Assembly: GCA_009363875.1 (NCBI GenBank)
Contig: CM018695.1
Location: 46,907,161-46,971,160 of the forward strand
DNA: 64,000 bases
Source: Mikania micrantha
Taxonomy: Eukaryota > Streptophyta > Magnoliopsida > Asterales > Asteraceae
Direction of reading: 5' to 3'
Below the pieces are notes generated by a model, which was given only the letters and a program-made list of their open reading frames with translations, was not told the origin of the DNA and ran no database searches. The position numbers and the translations under genes are program-made. The first letter of the stretch is position 1. The number at the start of each line of letters is the position of its first letter. Of the stretch, positions 11,861 through 22,036 are shown piece after piece.

Positions 11861-11975
11861 GTATTGCAAGTAGTGTGGAGTTCTAGTAGGGATGTGGTGG
11901 GATGTTGGCTAGGGATTAGTTCCCTTACATATGCCCTATATATAAGCATCACTACTAGGATGATATACTACTTGT
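11861..11975 (+). ncRNA. Structured-motif copy 3 (solo LTR S1)
   Basis: Core GGTGGGATGTTGGCTAG then TATGCCCTATATATAAG. Inner arms CTAGTAG (11883-11889)/CTACTAG (11952-11958) and GATG (11891-11894)/CATC (11947-11950), separated by a G.A mismatch. Outer arms CAAGTAGT (11867-11874)/ACTACTTG (11967-11974), perfect. Confidence 0.65.
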
Positions 11976-12505
11976 AAATATAACTATTGAGAAGCCATTG
12001 GGTGAGCGTGTGAACAAACAACATACAAGTAACAGAACATACATTGTGGTTGTGCATGTGAATGAATCAAGGTTTTCAATTAAAATACTTATGAACTCAC
12101 CAACCTAGTGTTGAATTTGTTTAAATGCATGTTTTCTCAGGTGACGAATAGGTTTAGTCGCCCACATCCAAGTACATAGCTAGTGGACTTTTAAAGGACC
12201 TAGCTACATTTTGTGTGATTATGCTTTTGGATGGCAAAACATTGAATCATCTTTTGTATATCTTGTACAGATACAAGATATAAACTCATTGTTTCTTTTG
12301 GATAGATTTACTTGATTAAATTATGAACGATACATTGTAATTTAATCTTGTAATTCTACATTATTTTCGTGTTAACATTTCTCATTTATTTATCATGTGC
12401 TATGTAAACAGTCTAATCATTTTGATTATCACTCACGATATCGCGCCCCGGGAACCTTCCGCCCGGCGGGAAAGTCGATCCAGCCCGCCGGCTCGGGGTG
12501 TGACA

Positions 12506-14736
12506 ACTTTACCAGGATGGTAGCGAATTTCACAGTCATAATCATTCAACAGTTCAACCCATCTCCGTTGTCTCATGTTAAGTTCCTTCTGATTGAGAAT
12601 ATGCTGCAAACTTTTATGATCTGTAAAGACTACACAATTAGTGCCATAAAGATAATGTCTCCATATCTTCAACGCTAACACGACTGCAGCAAGTTCCAAG
12701 TTGTGTGTGGTGTAGTTCTTTTCATGTATTTTCAAATGCCTCGATGCATATGCCACAACCTTTCCCCGTTTCATGAGAACACAACCGAGACCTAGGTTGG
12801 ATGCATCACAGTAAACCACAAAATCATCATTTCCATCAGGCAGTGTCAAGACCGTAGCATCACAAAGTTTCTGCTTCAATGTCTGAAATGCCTCTTCTTG
12901 CTTTGGTCCCCACTTATAAGGCCTATTCTTTTGAGTTAAAGAAGTGAGAGGGATAGCAATCCTGGAGAAGTTCGAAACAACCCGCCGATAGTAACTGGCA
13001 AGTACAAGAAATGATCGAATCTCCATTGGTGTCTTCGGTGTACTCCAATTCTTCACCGCATCAATCTTCGCAGGATCCACGTGAACACCCTTTTCATTGA
13101 CTATGTGTCCCAAGAATTGAACTTCCTTAAGCCAGAATTCACACTTGGAGAATTTGGCATACAGTCGTTCTTCTCTTAGAATCTCCAAAACCAACTTAAG
13201 GTGTTGTTCGTGCTCTTCTTTGTTCTTGGAGTATATCAAAATATCATCAATAAATACAATCAAAAATTTATCTAAGTATGGCCTGCAAACACGGTTCATG
13301 AGATCCATGAAAACCGCTGGTGCATTGGTAAGGCCGAAAAGCATTACCAGAAATTCATAATGGCCATATCTTGTTCTGAAAGCCGTCTTGGGAATATCAT
13401 CATGATGTACACGATGCTGATGATACCCAAACCTAACATCGATCTTTGAAAACCATGCCGAGCCTTGAAGTTGATTGAAGAGATCATCGATGCGCAGTAG
13501 AGGATATCGATTCTTAATGGTCAGCTTGTTCAATTCGCGGTAGTCGATGGACATTCGGAATGACCCATACTTCTTCTTGACAAACAGGACTGGTGCACCC
13601 CATGGCGAATGGCTCGGGCGAATGAATCCCTTATCAATCAGTTCTTGTAGTTGGCTCGCCAATTCTTGTAACTCCGAAGGCCCAAGTCTATAAGGAGATT
13701 TGGAGACTGGGTTCGCACCAGGTACTAAGTCAATTCGAAATTCTACTTGACGTTCTGGTGGAAGACCCGAAAAGTCATCTGGAAATACTTCAGGAAAATC
13801 TCTTATTACAGGAACTTCTTCAATGCTCTTTCCTTTCTCCTTTTTCTCCACAACGTGTGCTAAAAATGCTATACATTTCTTCCTAAGATACTTGTGTTTT
13901 TTAGTGCATGACATTAGCTTAAGACCTTTACTACAAGTTTCCCCAAAAACTCTTAAAGTTTCACTCGAAGGTAAGGGAATACGAATATATTTCTCATGAC
14001 AAATGATTTCCGCTTTGTGGGTGGCTAACCAATCCATGCCTATGATAACATCAAAGCTACCAAGATGCATAGGTATAAGATCAATTGGGAAAACGTGATC
14101 ATTTAAGTTCACCGTACATCCAATAATAACAGTGGCAATATCAATAGTGTTTCCCTCAGCCACTTCCATGTTAAACGGTTTATCTAAGTTTGTACGTGTT
14201 CTTCCAAGCATACATTGAAAATCATATGAAACAAAACTCCTATCAGCACTAGAATCAAATAAGACAGATGCATAAGAGTTGTTAATCAGAAATGTACCAT
14301 TGACCACATCCTGGTTGGGTTGAGCTGCCGAAGCATTCAGTTGGAAAGCTCTGCCTCTCACCATCCTTTGATTGTTTCTAGTCAATCTCGGGCACTGAAT
14401 TCTGAAATGACCCACCTCACCGCACTCATAACAGGCTCTTGCCTGTGCAGGTACTTGGCAAATGGGTACAGCTTGAATTGGTTGGGCATGCGGAGCTGGC
14501 AGTGCAAGCGGTGCAGGTTGCATCCTTTGTGCTTGCGGTGCACTCCGATAAACATTTGAAAAATGACCATACTTTCCGTAGTTGTTGCAGACGCGACATG
14601 GCAAGTTAGGTGCGTGATGATATCTGCAGATATTAAATTGAGGAGTGACCTCAACATAATTTTTGGTATTTGAGTTGTTCGCCGATTGCTGAGTGGTCTT
14701 TGCAGCAGGAGTAGTAACAACGAAATTTCTGGTCAT
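12506..14736 (-). pseudogene. Element A pol N-terminal part: zinc knuckle, protease, RT, RNase H
   Basis: A 743-codon open frame up to the solo LTR. Zinc knuckle CYECGEVGHFRIQC at residues 102-115. Protease at 159-170 reads LFDSSADRSFVS, so the catalytic DSG/DTG is DSS here. RT spans about 320-540, with KIDVRFGYHQ at 431-440 and the active site FIDDIL at 495-500. RNase H has VYCDASN (641-647), ELAAVV and FTDHKS. The frame ends YHPGK at the insertion. Its ATG overlaps the gag stop (ATGA at 14733-14736) in a different frame. In relatives gag and pol are usually one frame, so this is probably a decay frameshift. The mutated protease also argues that this copy is inactive. Confidence 0.85.
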
Positions 14737-15545
14737 TCACTTCTTGTTGTTGCCTTTGGATGAGCTGCCTTGTTCATTTTTGACTTCAGTTGAAGCCTCC
14801 TTGGCAGTGGGCTATCAGCCTTCTTAGCTCCTTTTCTTGTGAGTGTTCCAGCCCTCACATGGTTATCAGTCAATGTTGCAGACAAACGGATTGCAGCCTC
14901 CAGTGTGGTAGGGTTGCTACCATAGACTGAGTCTTGAATCTGCATAGGTAGACCGCCTATGTACTTCTCGATCGCTCTCTCCAATGGTGTCACCAGATGA
15001 GGTACTAGCAGACTATAATCGTGGAAACGAGAATTGTAGTTTACATTCTCACCACTATCCTGCTTGAGTTCCAAGAAGTCAGTTTCCACCTTCCTCATCT
15101 CACTGCGAGGACAGAATTCAGTGGTCATCAGGTTCTTGACCTCGGTCCACGTTAGTTCTAGGGCTGCATCTACTCCCCTAGTTCGTTTTTTGCCATTCCA
15201 CGAAGTTAGTGCTCTCTTTTGGAAAACACTGGTGGCATAGCGCACCTTCAGATTTTCTTGGCAGTCACTGTTGATGAAGGTGTTTTCAATACTCTCAAAC
15301 CACTGCAGCAGACCAGTGGCTCCTTCAGAACCAGTAAACTTTAGTGGATTACAGGAGTTGAAGTGTTTGAATGTGCAAACTGGTGGGTTTGCAACACATC
15401 TGTTCTGATTGAGAGTTTGGTTGGCTTGATTCAGTTGTGTCACCAACCCGGAGATAAGGTTCGCTAACTCTTGAAAACCATTGTTGGCATTACCGTTAGC
15501 ACCATCGTGGTTCGTATCATCTTCATTGTGATGGTGCGACAACAT
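14733..15545 (-). CDS. Element A Gag
   Basis: 270 residues, open throughout. An Asn-rich, likely coiled N-terminus (ANLISGLVTQLNQANQTLNQ) is followed by the retrotransposon Gag capsid-like domain at about 55-215. Its landmarks are KFTGSEGATGLLQWFESIE, LTWTEVKNLMTTEFCP, ELKQDSGENVNYNSRFHD and PHLVTPLERAIEKYIGGLP, typical of the chromovirus Gag family. The C-terminus is basic. The zinc knuckle lies in the next frame because of the apparent frameshift at 14733. Gag would assemble the cytoplasmic particle that packages element RNA. The start ATG is the first in frame, 1.38 kb downstream of the primer-binding site. Confidence 0.75.
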   Translation of the reverse strand: MLSHHHNEDDTNHDGANGNANNGFQELANLISGLVTQLNQANQTLNQNRCVANPPVCTFKHFNSCNPLKFTGSEGATGLLQWFESIENTFINSDCQENLKVRYATSVFQKRALTSWNGKKRTRGVDAALELTWTEVKNLMTTEFCPRSEMRKVETDFLELKQDSGENVNYNSRFHDYSLLVPHLVTPLERAIEKYIGGLPMQIQDSVYGSNPTTLEAAIRLSATLTDNHVRAGTLTRKGAKKADSPLPRRLQLKSKMNKAAHPKATTRSE

Positions 15546-15782
15546 GTTTCTGAGGATGTTAGAAACATGTTACTACCGTTTACAACGTAAGTTATACAAA
15601 CTATGGTCGAATGAGTCCATTTTAATAGTTAGGATTACATATAGGAACTATATTTTTCCCCTATCTGTCATCAAACTCATAACAATGTAATAATCTCCTA
15701 ATACTATACTAAAGAATCCTAGTTGGTCATATCTACTATTAACTAAATATTCATAAGTTCAAACATTTCCCACCCTATACCA

Positions 15783-15900
15783 ACACTGACAACCTCCCGA
15801 TGCAGTGCAACAAGCTTATATATAGGGCATACGTAGACTTGACCGCAGTCGCATCAGCCGCCGTCCCACCACCGTTGCATTGCACCACGATTATGACCTT
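15783..15900 (-). ncRNA. Structured-motif copy 4 (element A leader)
   Basis: Inner arms TGCAGTGCAAC (15801-15811)/GTTGCATTGCA (15874-15884) pair over 11 bp with one G.U. The central hairpin has a GAC/GUC stem around UGCG in sense, where other copies have GGU/ACC. Confidence 0.65.
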
Positions 15901-16399
15901 GTTAGAATTTAGGGTATCCATATGTTTCTCAAGTGTTCCACTTCACAACCTTATCCTATGGGGATAATTATGGGTGAAGTGTGTTCCAGTATTTCGGACA
16001 TATATGTTTGCCTAATGTCTAAGTTCACCTTAACATTAGGTTCACCTATTTTCTAAGTTCACCTAAGTCTAAGTTCACCTGACATTTAAGTTCCCCTAAT
16101 CTCTAAGTTTACTATATGTTCTCATCTCAGTATCAAGTGTTCATACCATCACTAGGTGTTAGTATCATCACTATGCATTCATATTTTCACCAAGTATCCA
16201 TATCAACACTTAAGTATTCAGTGTGTTCATATCATCCTTTGATCCTAGTCACCCAACGTGTCCAATAAGTGTGTTCATAAGAGAGTTTATATGTGTTCGT
16301 GAATTATGATCCTCCAATAAGTCAATCCAAACCAAATTCAACCAACATTCCATCATTCACAGCTTTCCAACATTTCCTAATAGTTCCCTAAGTTCCTGA

Positions 16400-16508
16400 C
16401 ACTGACAGACCCCCAATATACTACAATTATAGGGCATATGTAGGGGTAGGTCGCAACCGCCCCAGCCACCGTCCCACCACCTTTGTAGTATACCATGAGT
16501 GTGTCCTT
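16400..16508 (-). ncRNA. Structured-motif copy 5 (element A leader)
   Basis: Inner arms TATACTACAA (16417-16426)/TTGTAGTATA (16483-16492), 10 bp perfect. The central hairpin has GGGG/CCCC outside GGT/ACC in sense. Confidence 0.65.
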
Positions 16509-16600
16509 GTCTAGTGATCAAAGATCAAACAAGCAATTTCCTAAGCAAATAATTTCCTAAGCAAATAATTTCCCAAACGGGTAGTTCCCTTATTCCTCAA

Positions 16601-16720
16601 TACTGACATCCACCTAATGTATCGTAAATGGTATATGTATAGGGCATATGTAGAAGTCAGTCGCAAATGCTTCAGCCACCAGCCCACCACCTTTACGATA
16701 CACCACGTGTATGTCCTTAT
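16601..16720 (-). ncRNA. Structured-motif copy 6 (element A leader)
   Basis: Inner arms TGTATCGTAAA (16618-16628)/TTTACGATACA (16692-16702), 11 bp perfect and different from all other copies. The central hairpin has GAAG/CTTC in sense. Confidence 0.7.
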
Positions 16721-16927
16721 CGAATCATTAGGGCACAATCAGTCATATAATCAGCAAATAATACATGTGAATCAGATATATAATTAGGAGTTCAATTAAC
16801 ATGTAATAAACACCTAAGCATGAAATCCTGAATATAATAACTAGTGTTTGAAATAATTTCATACTAAGGTATCCTATGGTTATAGACTAGGTCAACCATT
16901 TCTAGTAACCTAATTCCCTATAACCCA

Positions 16928-16941
16928 GGTTCTAATACCAA
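16928..16941 (-). other. Element A primer-binding site
   Basis: Sense TTGGTATTAGAACC, two nucleotides from the LTR end, is a mutated form of TTGGTATCAGAGCC. The latter is complementary to the 3' end of initiator methionine tRNA, the usual primer of plant LTR elements. Confidence 0.8.
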
Positions 16942-18409
16942 TCTTTAACACCCCGACCGATGGCAGAAACGTCGGGATGCCACGAGGGATGTGTAGATTG
17001 TTCATAAGCTCGTGGGCATCTAATAAATCATCACATATCAATTAAATCAAACAAATCAATGACATCAAAAATCATGTTCATCATGATTTAGTTACAGTAA
17101 TTACACAAAAGATTTAGCTAAACTAACTACACTCTAGTCTTCAAAATTTTAGTTATTTTAGCTAAGTCCAAGACCCTAAGTGATGATGTCCAAAAGATGT
17201 AGAGCTATCCTGCCCTACTTACTTCTCCTCGTTCCCTTAAACATGTAGAAAATCAAGTGTCAACTACGAAGTAGTTGATGAGTAATCATAAGTTTTTATG
17301 TTTAAAAAATGTTTATAAAAGTTTATAGTTTTCCGAGAAAAATCCACATGTGCACCTACGAGATAATCCAACACTGCCAACACACAACACAAACACACAA
17401 TCACATAATTCAAATTATCATAAATAGTCAATCACATATATTCAACCAAATCTCAACCAACAATATTTCCAAATAGTATAAGTGACAATACATGAAATCA
17501 TTGCGGATGACCGAAGTCAACAACAACGACTCATGGAATTGTGGTAATCCACGTGACAATACATGTAATCATTGCAGATGACCGAAGTCAACAACAACGA
17601 CTCATGGGGTTGTGATAATCCGAGATAATCTGTGACAATCCATAAACAATGATAATCCAATAATATGAATATCATAATGATAAAACAGGTGTCATCCATG
17701 TGTTATCAAAATAAGATGTAAATCTGGTATACATGTTCCACCTCCGAGTTTTAAAACAAAATGGTTTAAAAGGAGGTTATGAGAACTCACCTGAATGCTT
17801 TAGATTCAGTGATCTTGTAAAATGCGCGCTCACGTAAATGAAATCAAAATATACTTCAACAACCTGTATTTATCGTGTAATTGTGTTCATAAGTATATGC
17901 GTTTTATTACTATGAGTGTCCATATGTGTTTACTTCCAATCATTAAATGTCTCGTTACTTAGTTTATTTGTCCTAAGTTAAGTTGTAACACCCAAAGCTT
18001 TATAAATGATCATCATAAAATGTTAATCTAAACTTGTTAGTTTTTATTATCTAATATATGATAGCTTTTATGAAAAACATCAAAGGTATACAAGTTGTAA
18101 TGGTAATAACCTTATACCCTTATGTACACTATTGTATATATACATGCATGCATGACTACTTGAGTTAACTAACATTCAAGGTTGTTGGATTGTATTTAGG
18201 TTTAAGAAAATAAAATTCAAGTCATTCTCATAATTTGTTTGTAATATAAATAACCTCATAATTTAAACATTATATTTTTAAGAAAAGGTGGTAACTTGAA
18301 ATACCCATGCATGCATGAATATACCCCATTATCATATTCCTTGTCCACCCTAAATCCTTAGTTATAATATTTAGGTTTATCAGCCCTACCCCCAGCCATA
18401 GTCCATAGG

Positions 18410-18750
18410 TTCGCTGCCCATAGAAATGGGTTAAGCAGCCCTAGGTTCGTCCCAAGGTCAAGGTTTGAAGCTCCTAGGTTCGCTGGTTGTGGCATGGGGG
18501 TTCGGCTGCTATCTGCTTCATGGCTCAGGTTCGCATGACAAAAGGAGGTTCGCATGGCACAGGTTTTTCTCCCTGGGTTATGCTAGATGGGGAGGTTCGG
18601 TCAAGAGGGTTCGTTCAAGAGATAGATTCGGCTGGCACCAGGTTCGTCCCTCCCAGGTCTGGCCCCTATGAGGTTCGTGGTCTTCAGGTTTGCGCCTCAT
18701 CAGGTTCGGCCAGCCCCTCACAGGTTCCGCCGACCTGCACCCCTTGTGAA
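18410..18750 (-). repeat. Reiterated CGAACC words in the element A 5' LTR
   Basis: Plus-strand AGGTTCG variants recur irregularly, collinear with 4900-5260. Some words are mutated here (for example GGGTTATGC where the other LTR has GGGTTCGGC). Confidence 0.7.
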
Positions 18751-19133
18751 CCACCTGTTCATCCCATCATCTTCAAGCTCCAACCTATTGCAGGCTCAAT
18801 CATGGCTTTCCCACTACTCATACTAGTTTGTTTTTAGTGTTTTCAAGTGTTTAGATCGGTTAGAACCACACTAAGTGATAGAGTTCGTGTTTCACCACAA
18901 AACCAAAAATAAAGCTTTAGATTCACCTCAAAATGTCGACCAAACGTTGAGTTTCTTTGTGGGTTCTTGTTCTCCTCGATTGTACGGTCGTTTAGGCACC
19001 TAGATCTCGCGAAATGGTTGTGAATTGAATAAGTTATGGTATAGAGAAGTTAGAGAGAGAGTAGGGTTACGGGTTTTGGGTCTTGAGAGAGAAAGTGGAT
19101 GATGAAAATGAGGTGGAAATGGTGTTCTTCCTT

Positions 19134-19142
19134 CTTTATACC
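19134..19142 (-). promoter_or_regulatory. TATA box in element A 5' LTR
   Basis: Sense GGTATAAAG, identical to 5617-5625. This is the copy positioned to drive genomic RNA of element A. Confidence 0.55.
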
Positions 19143-19730
19143 CCGGTCGATCCCGCTCGCTCGGTTTCGTTTATTCCGCGTTAAAAGTATTGAATGCACG
19201 GTTTTCTCGTAAAACATATTTAACCACATAAAACATTTAAATAGTTATGTTTTGTTTTAATAAAAAGATTCTAAATAAAGTTGGTTGGTAAAATGATTTC
19301 GTTTTCCTTTGTTAAATTATTTATTTAAATGAAACGATTTATCCGGATCCGTCTTAGGTTGTAATTCTTAATAAACGTTTTTAAATTTCTTTTCCTAATT
19401 TTAATATCGTTAAATATTATTTTTTTATCTCGTCGAAACGCGTTACTCACGTACGTATTCGTAAAGATCGTCACTTTTCGAATCCAACGCTCGTATCGTA
19501 TTTCGATTCGATTTACGATTTATGGAATATTGTTTCAGTATATTATTCTTAATAATTATATTCGTGCGAATCGTCACGCACACAAATACATTATTAAGTT
19601 AATATTTCTGAAATAACGCGTTTAAATTATATACGTAACCTCACCATCGCGTAATCATTTTCAATAACTCTTTTATTCTTTTATTGCTTTAAATATTAAA
19701 GTTTCCCAATCCAATCCCACTAAACCATAT

Positions 19731-19849
19731 CACTGACACATCCATGATAGACCGAAATAAGCTTATGTATAGGGCATATGTAGGTGTAGGTCGCAACCTA
19801 TCCAGCCACCCTCCCACCACCATTTCGATAAACTATGACCATGTGTCCT
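19731..19849 (-). ncRNA. Structured-motif copy 7 (element A 5' LTR)
   Basis: Counterpart of copy 1. Inner CGAAAT/ATTTCG is intact here (6 bp), and GACACAT/ATGTGTC is retained. Confidence 0.6.
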
Positions 19850-19936
19850 TGACTATGTTTAGTAACCAAACACTAACTAACTCATAAACCTTTGTCACTA
19901 CAAACCAAAACCTTAGATTCTCCTCACCAAAGCCTC

Positions 19937-20056
19937 AACACTGATATAATCATGATAAACCGAAGATGGTTTATGTATAGGGCATACGTAGAGGTTAGTC
20001 GCAACTGCCTCAGCCGCCATCCCACCACCTTTTCGATAGACCATGATTATATCCTT
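19937..20056 (-). ncRNA. Structured-motif copy 8 (element A 5' LTR)
   Basis: Arms GATATAATCATG (19943-19954)/CATGATTATATC (20042-20053), 12 bp perfect. An outermost pair ACCAAAG/CTTTGGT lies outside them. Confidence 0.65.
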
Positions 20057-20212
20057 GTCTATCTTTGGTTATAGAATCCTATGCCACTACCATTCCAAAT
20101 CAACAATCCCATATCGTGTGAGTTCAACTGAAATAAACTCTCTGGTCTTGTTTAGTTGTGTTTCAAACTAGACTTCCCAGAGTTTATGCTCGTTGTGATA
20201 ATATATGTTACA

Positions 20213-20232
20213 GTCTCCCCTATTTAAGGGAA
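20213..20232 (-). other. Element B polypurine tract
   Basis: Sense CCCTTAAATAGGGGAGAC abutting the TGTAAC of the LTR at 20212, with the usual TTCGGGACGAAATT upstream. Confidence 0.8.
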
Positions 20233-20254
20233 TTTCGTCCCGAAATTAACTAGC

Positions 20255-22036
20255 CTAAGGTACTGTAAAAAGATGAGGGTACTTAAGCTTCATCTGTTCT
20301 TCACGTTCCCAGGTGAACTCAGCACCACGTTTGCCCTCCCATCGTACCTTTACGATCGGGATACGGCTACATTTGAGTTTCTTGACTCCATGATCCATGA
20401 TTTCAACCGGAAGTTCTATGAATTGCATATTGTTTTGAATCTGAATGTCTTCAAGTGGAATCTGAGCATCATGATCCGCTAAGCATTTCTTAAGATTCGA
20501 TACATGAAACGTATCGTGAACATTGCTTAGCTCCACTGGAAGTTTGAGTTTGTAGGCTACAGGACCAATCCTTTCCAGGATCTGAAAAGGTCCAACGCCT
20601 TTTCAGGGAGAAACCTTGAGCAAGACTCGGTCACCGACTTGAAACTCAAGCGGTTTCCTACGTCGATTGGCATAACTCTTTTGTCGATCCCTTGCGGCCT
20701 TAAGCCTTGATTGAATGATTTTGATCTTGTCAGTTGTTTCTTGAATGAGTTCAGGTCCTACGACCTGTGAGTCACCAACCTCTGTCCAACAGACCGGTGA
20801 TCGGCACTTCCTACCATATAAAGCTTCGAATGGTGCACATTGAATGCTTGTATGGTAGCTGTTGTTGTATGAAAACTCAATGAGTGGAAGATGAGTATCC
20901 CAACTCCCACCAAAGTCAATCACACAAGAACGAAGCATGTCCTCGAGTGTTTGGATAGTCCTTTCGCTTTGACCGTCGGTTTGGGGATGATACGCCGTGC
21001 TAAGATTAACACGGGTTCCCAAAGCCTTCTGCAATGTTTGCCAAAAGCGAGAAGTGAAACGACTATCACGATCAGAAATGATTGATATTGGAGTACCATG
21101 ACGAGCGATGATTTTGTTGATGTACAAGGTGGCTAACTTCTCCATTTTATAATCCTCTCGGATTGGGAGAAAATGAGCAGATTTGGTGAGTCGATCAACG
21201 ATCACCCAAATCGAATCGTAACCCCGCGGAGTTCTCGGCAACTTGGTGATGAAATCCATGGAAATTTGCTCCCATTTCCATTGAGGAATTTCAGGTTGCT
21301 GCAGAAGTCCCGAAGGTTTCTGATGTTCTGCCTTGACTTTGGAACACGTTAGACATTTCCCCACGTACAATGCTATGTCTTTCTTCATTCCGAGCCACCA
21401 GTAAGATGTCCTCAAGTCTTGGTACATCTTATCGGCCCCTGGATGAACTGAGTATCGCGACTTATGAGCCTCATCACAGATGAGTGTGCGCAAATCTTCT
21501 GACTTTGGAATCCACATGCGACCGTTGAAGTATAGAACCCCATCAGCTCGAGGTTCTAGTTTACCCTCAACTCCGCAGTCCAAGTTTGTCTTCAGTAGAT
21601 TGTCGATCACTATTTGTTGTTGTGCAATACGAATAAGATCTTTCAAGTTTGATTGTGTGTTGATCTCCATGGCTCTTACTCGAATTGGTTTGACTGGTTC
21701 CTTACGACTAAGAGCATCCGCCACCACATTGGCTTTACCCGAGTGGTAACGAATCTCACAGTCATAATCAGTTAGAAGTTCAACCCAATGCCGTTGTCTC
21801 ATGTTGAGTTCCTTCTGATTGAGTATGTGTTGCAGGCTCTTGTGGTCCGTATAGATGACAAATTTAGTACCATAAAGGTAGTGCCTCCAAATCTTCAATG
21901 CAAAGACCACAACCCCCAACTCAAGGTCATGAGTAGTATAATTCTTCTCGTGAACCTTAAGCTGTCTTGAAGCATATGCAATCACCTTGTCCCATTGCAT
22001 AAGTACACAACCGAGTCCAAGGTTTGAAGCATCACA
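20255..22036 (-). pseudogene. Element B pol C-terminal part: RNase H, integrase, chromodomain-like tail
   Basis: In frame with the upstream RT after a stop at 22037-22039. RNase H keeps CDASNLGLG, DLELGVVVF and YTDHKS. Integrase: zinc site HKSRYSVHPG...KCLTCSKV, then D of SMDFITKLP, D of IISDRDSRF and E of QTDGQSERT with 35 residues between the last two, all intact. Near 20,600 SPWKG reads SP-stop-KG, and the following ~15 codons up to VGPFQILERIG are deleted. The tail ends with IMDHGVKKLKCSRIPIVKVR and FTWEREEQMKLKYPHLFTVP. Integrase inserts the cDNA; the tail is the chromodomain-like targeting region of chromoviruses. Confidence 0.85.

Larger units (their letters stand above)
8339..12505 (+). 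mobile_element. Solo LTR S1 (about 4.17 kb) inserted in element A pol
   Basis: The sequence begins TGACAACTAG and ends GGGGTGTGACA, with no internal coding region. Its last ~70 bp match the end of the LTR at 44957-48999, and its layout (upstream AT-rich U3, TATA at 9118-9127, TC-rich R, CGAACC words, a structured motif near the 3' end) matches too. The flanks read CTTTTA on the left and ACTTTACC on the right, an imperfect duplication of CTTTA. Excision joins the reading frame of element A (...YHPGK | ANVVADAL...), which fixes the insertion point between RNase H and integrase. Confidence 0.85.
15546..16927 (-). other. Element A 5' leader with three structured-motif copies
   Basis: About 1.38 kb between primer-binding site and gag without coding content. 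It contains three structured-motif copies (15783-15900, 16400-16508, 16601-16720) and, between about 16,020 and 16,110, a reiterated CTAAGTTCACCT-like phrase. Confidence 0.7.
3436..20212 (-). mobile_element. Element A: Tekay/Del-like Ty3/gypsy retrotransposon
   Basis: A near-complete minus-strand chromovirus. Sense order from high to low coordinates: 5' LTR 16944-20212, tRNA-iMet-type primer-binding site 16928-16941, leader, gag, protease, RT, RNase H, integrase, chromodomain-like tail, polypurine tract, 3' LTR 3436-6803. A 4.17-kb solo LTR of another family (8339-12505) sits between RNase H and integrase. Domain order (integrase after RNase H), a C-terminal tail of the EIMDREVK type and LTRs over 3 kb fit the Tekay/Del lineage. 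Gag and pol carry frameshifts and stops, so the copy is defective. The two LTRs show about 5 mismatches in their first ~130 bases at the 3436/16944 end, so the insertion is not recent. Confidence 0.85.
16944..20212 (-). mobile_element. Element A 5' LTR (3,269 bp, truncated at the outer end)
   Basis: Collinear with 3436-6803. The low end reads TTTAACACCCC (mutated TGTAAC). At the high end about 145 bp present in the other LTR (about 6,655-6,800) are missing: ATAATATATGTT is joined directly to ACAGTCTCCCC, the polypurine tract of element B. It keeps two structured-motif copies (19731-19849, 19937-20056), a TATA at 19134-19142 and the CGAACC word block at about 18,410-18,750. Confidence 0.85.

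Noticed and set aside
12397..12678. 93-codon forward ORF across the solo LTR S1 / element A junction
   Set aside because: Spans the end of an LTR into the antisense of RNase H; chance ORF.
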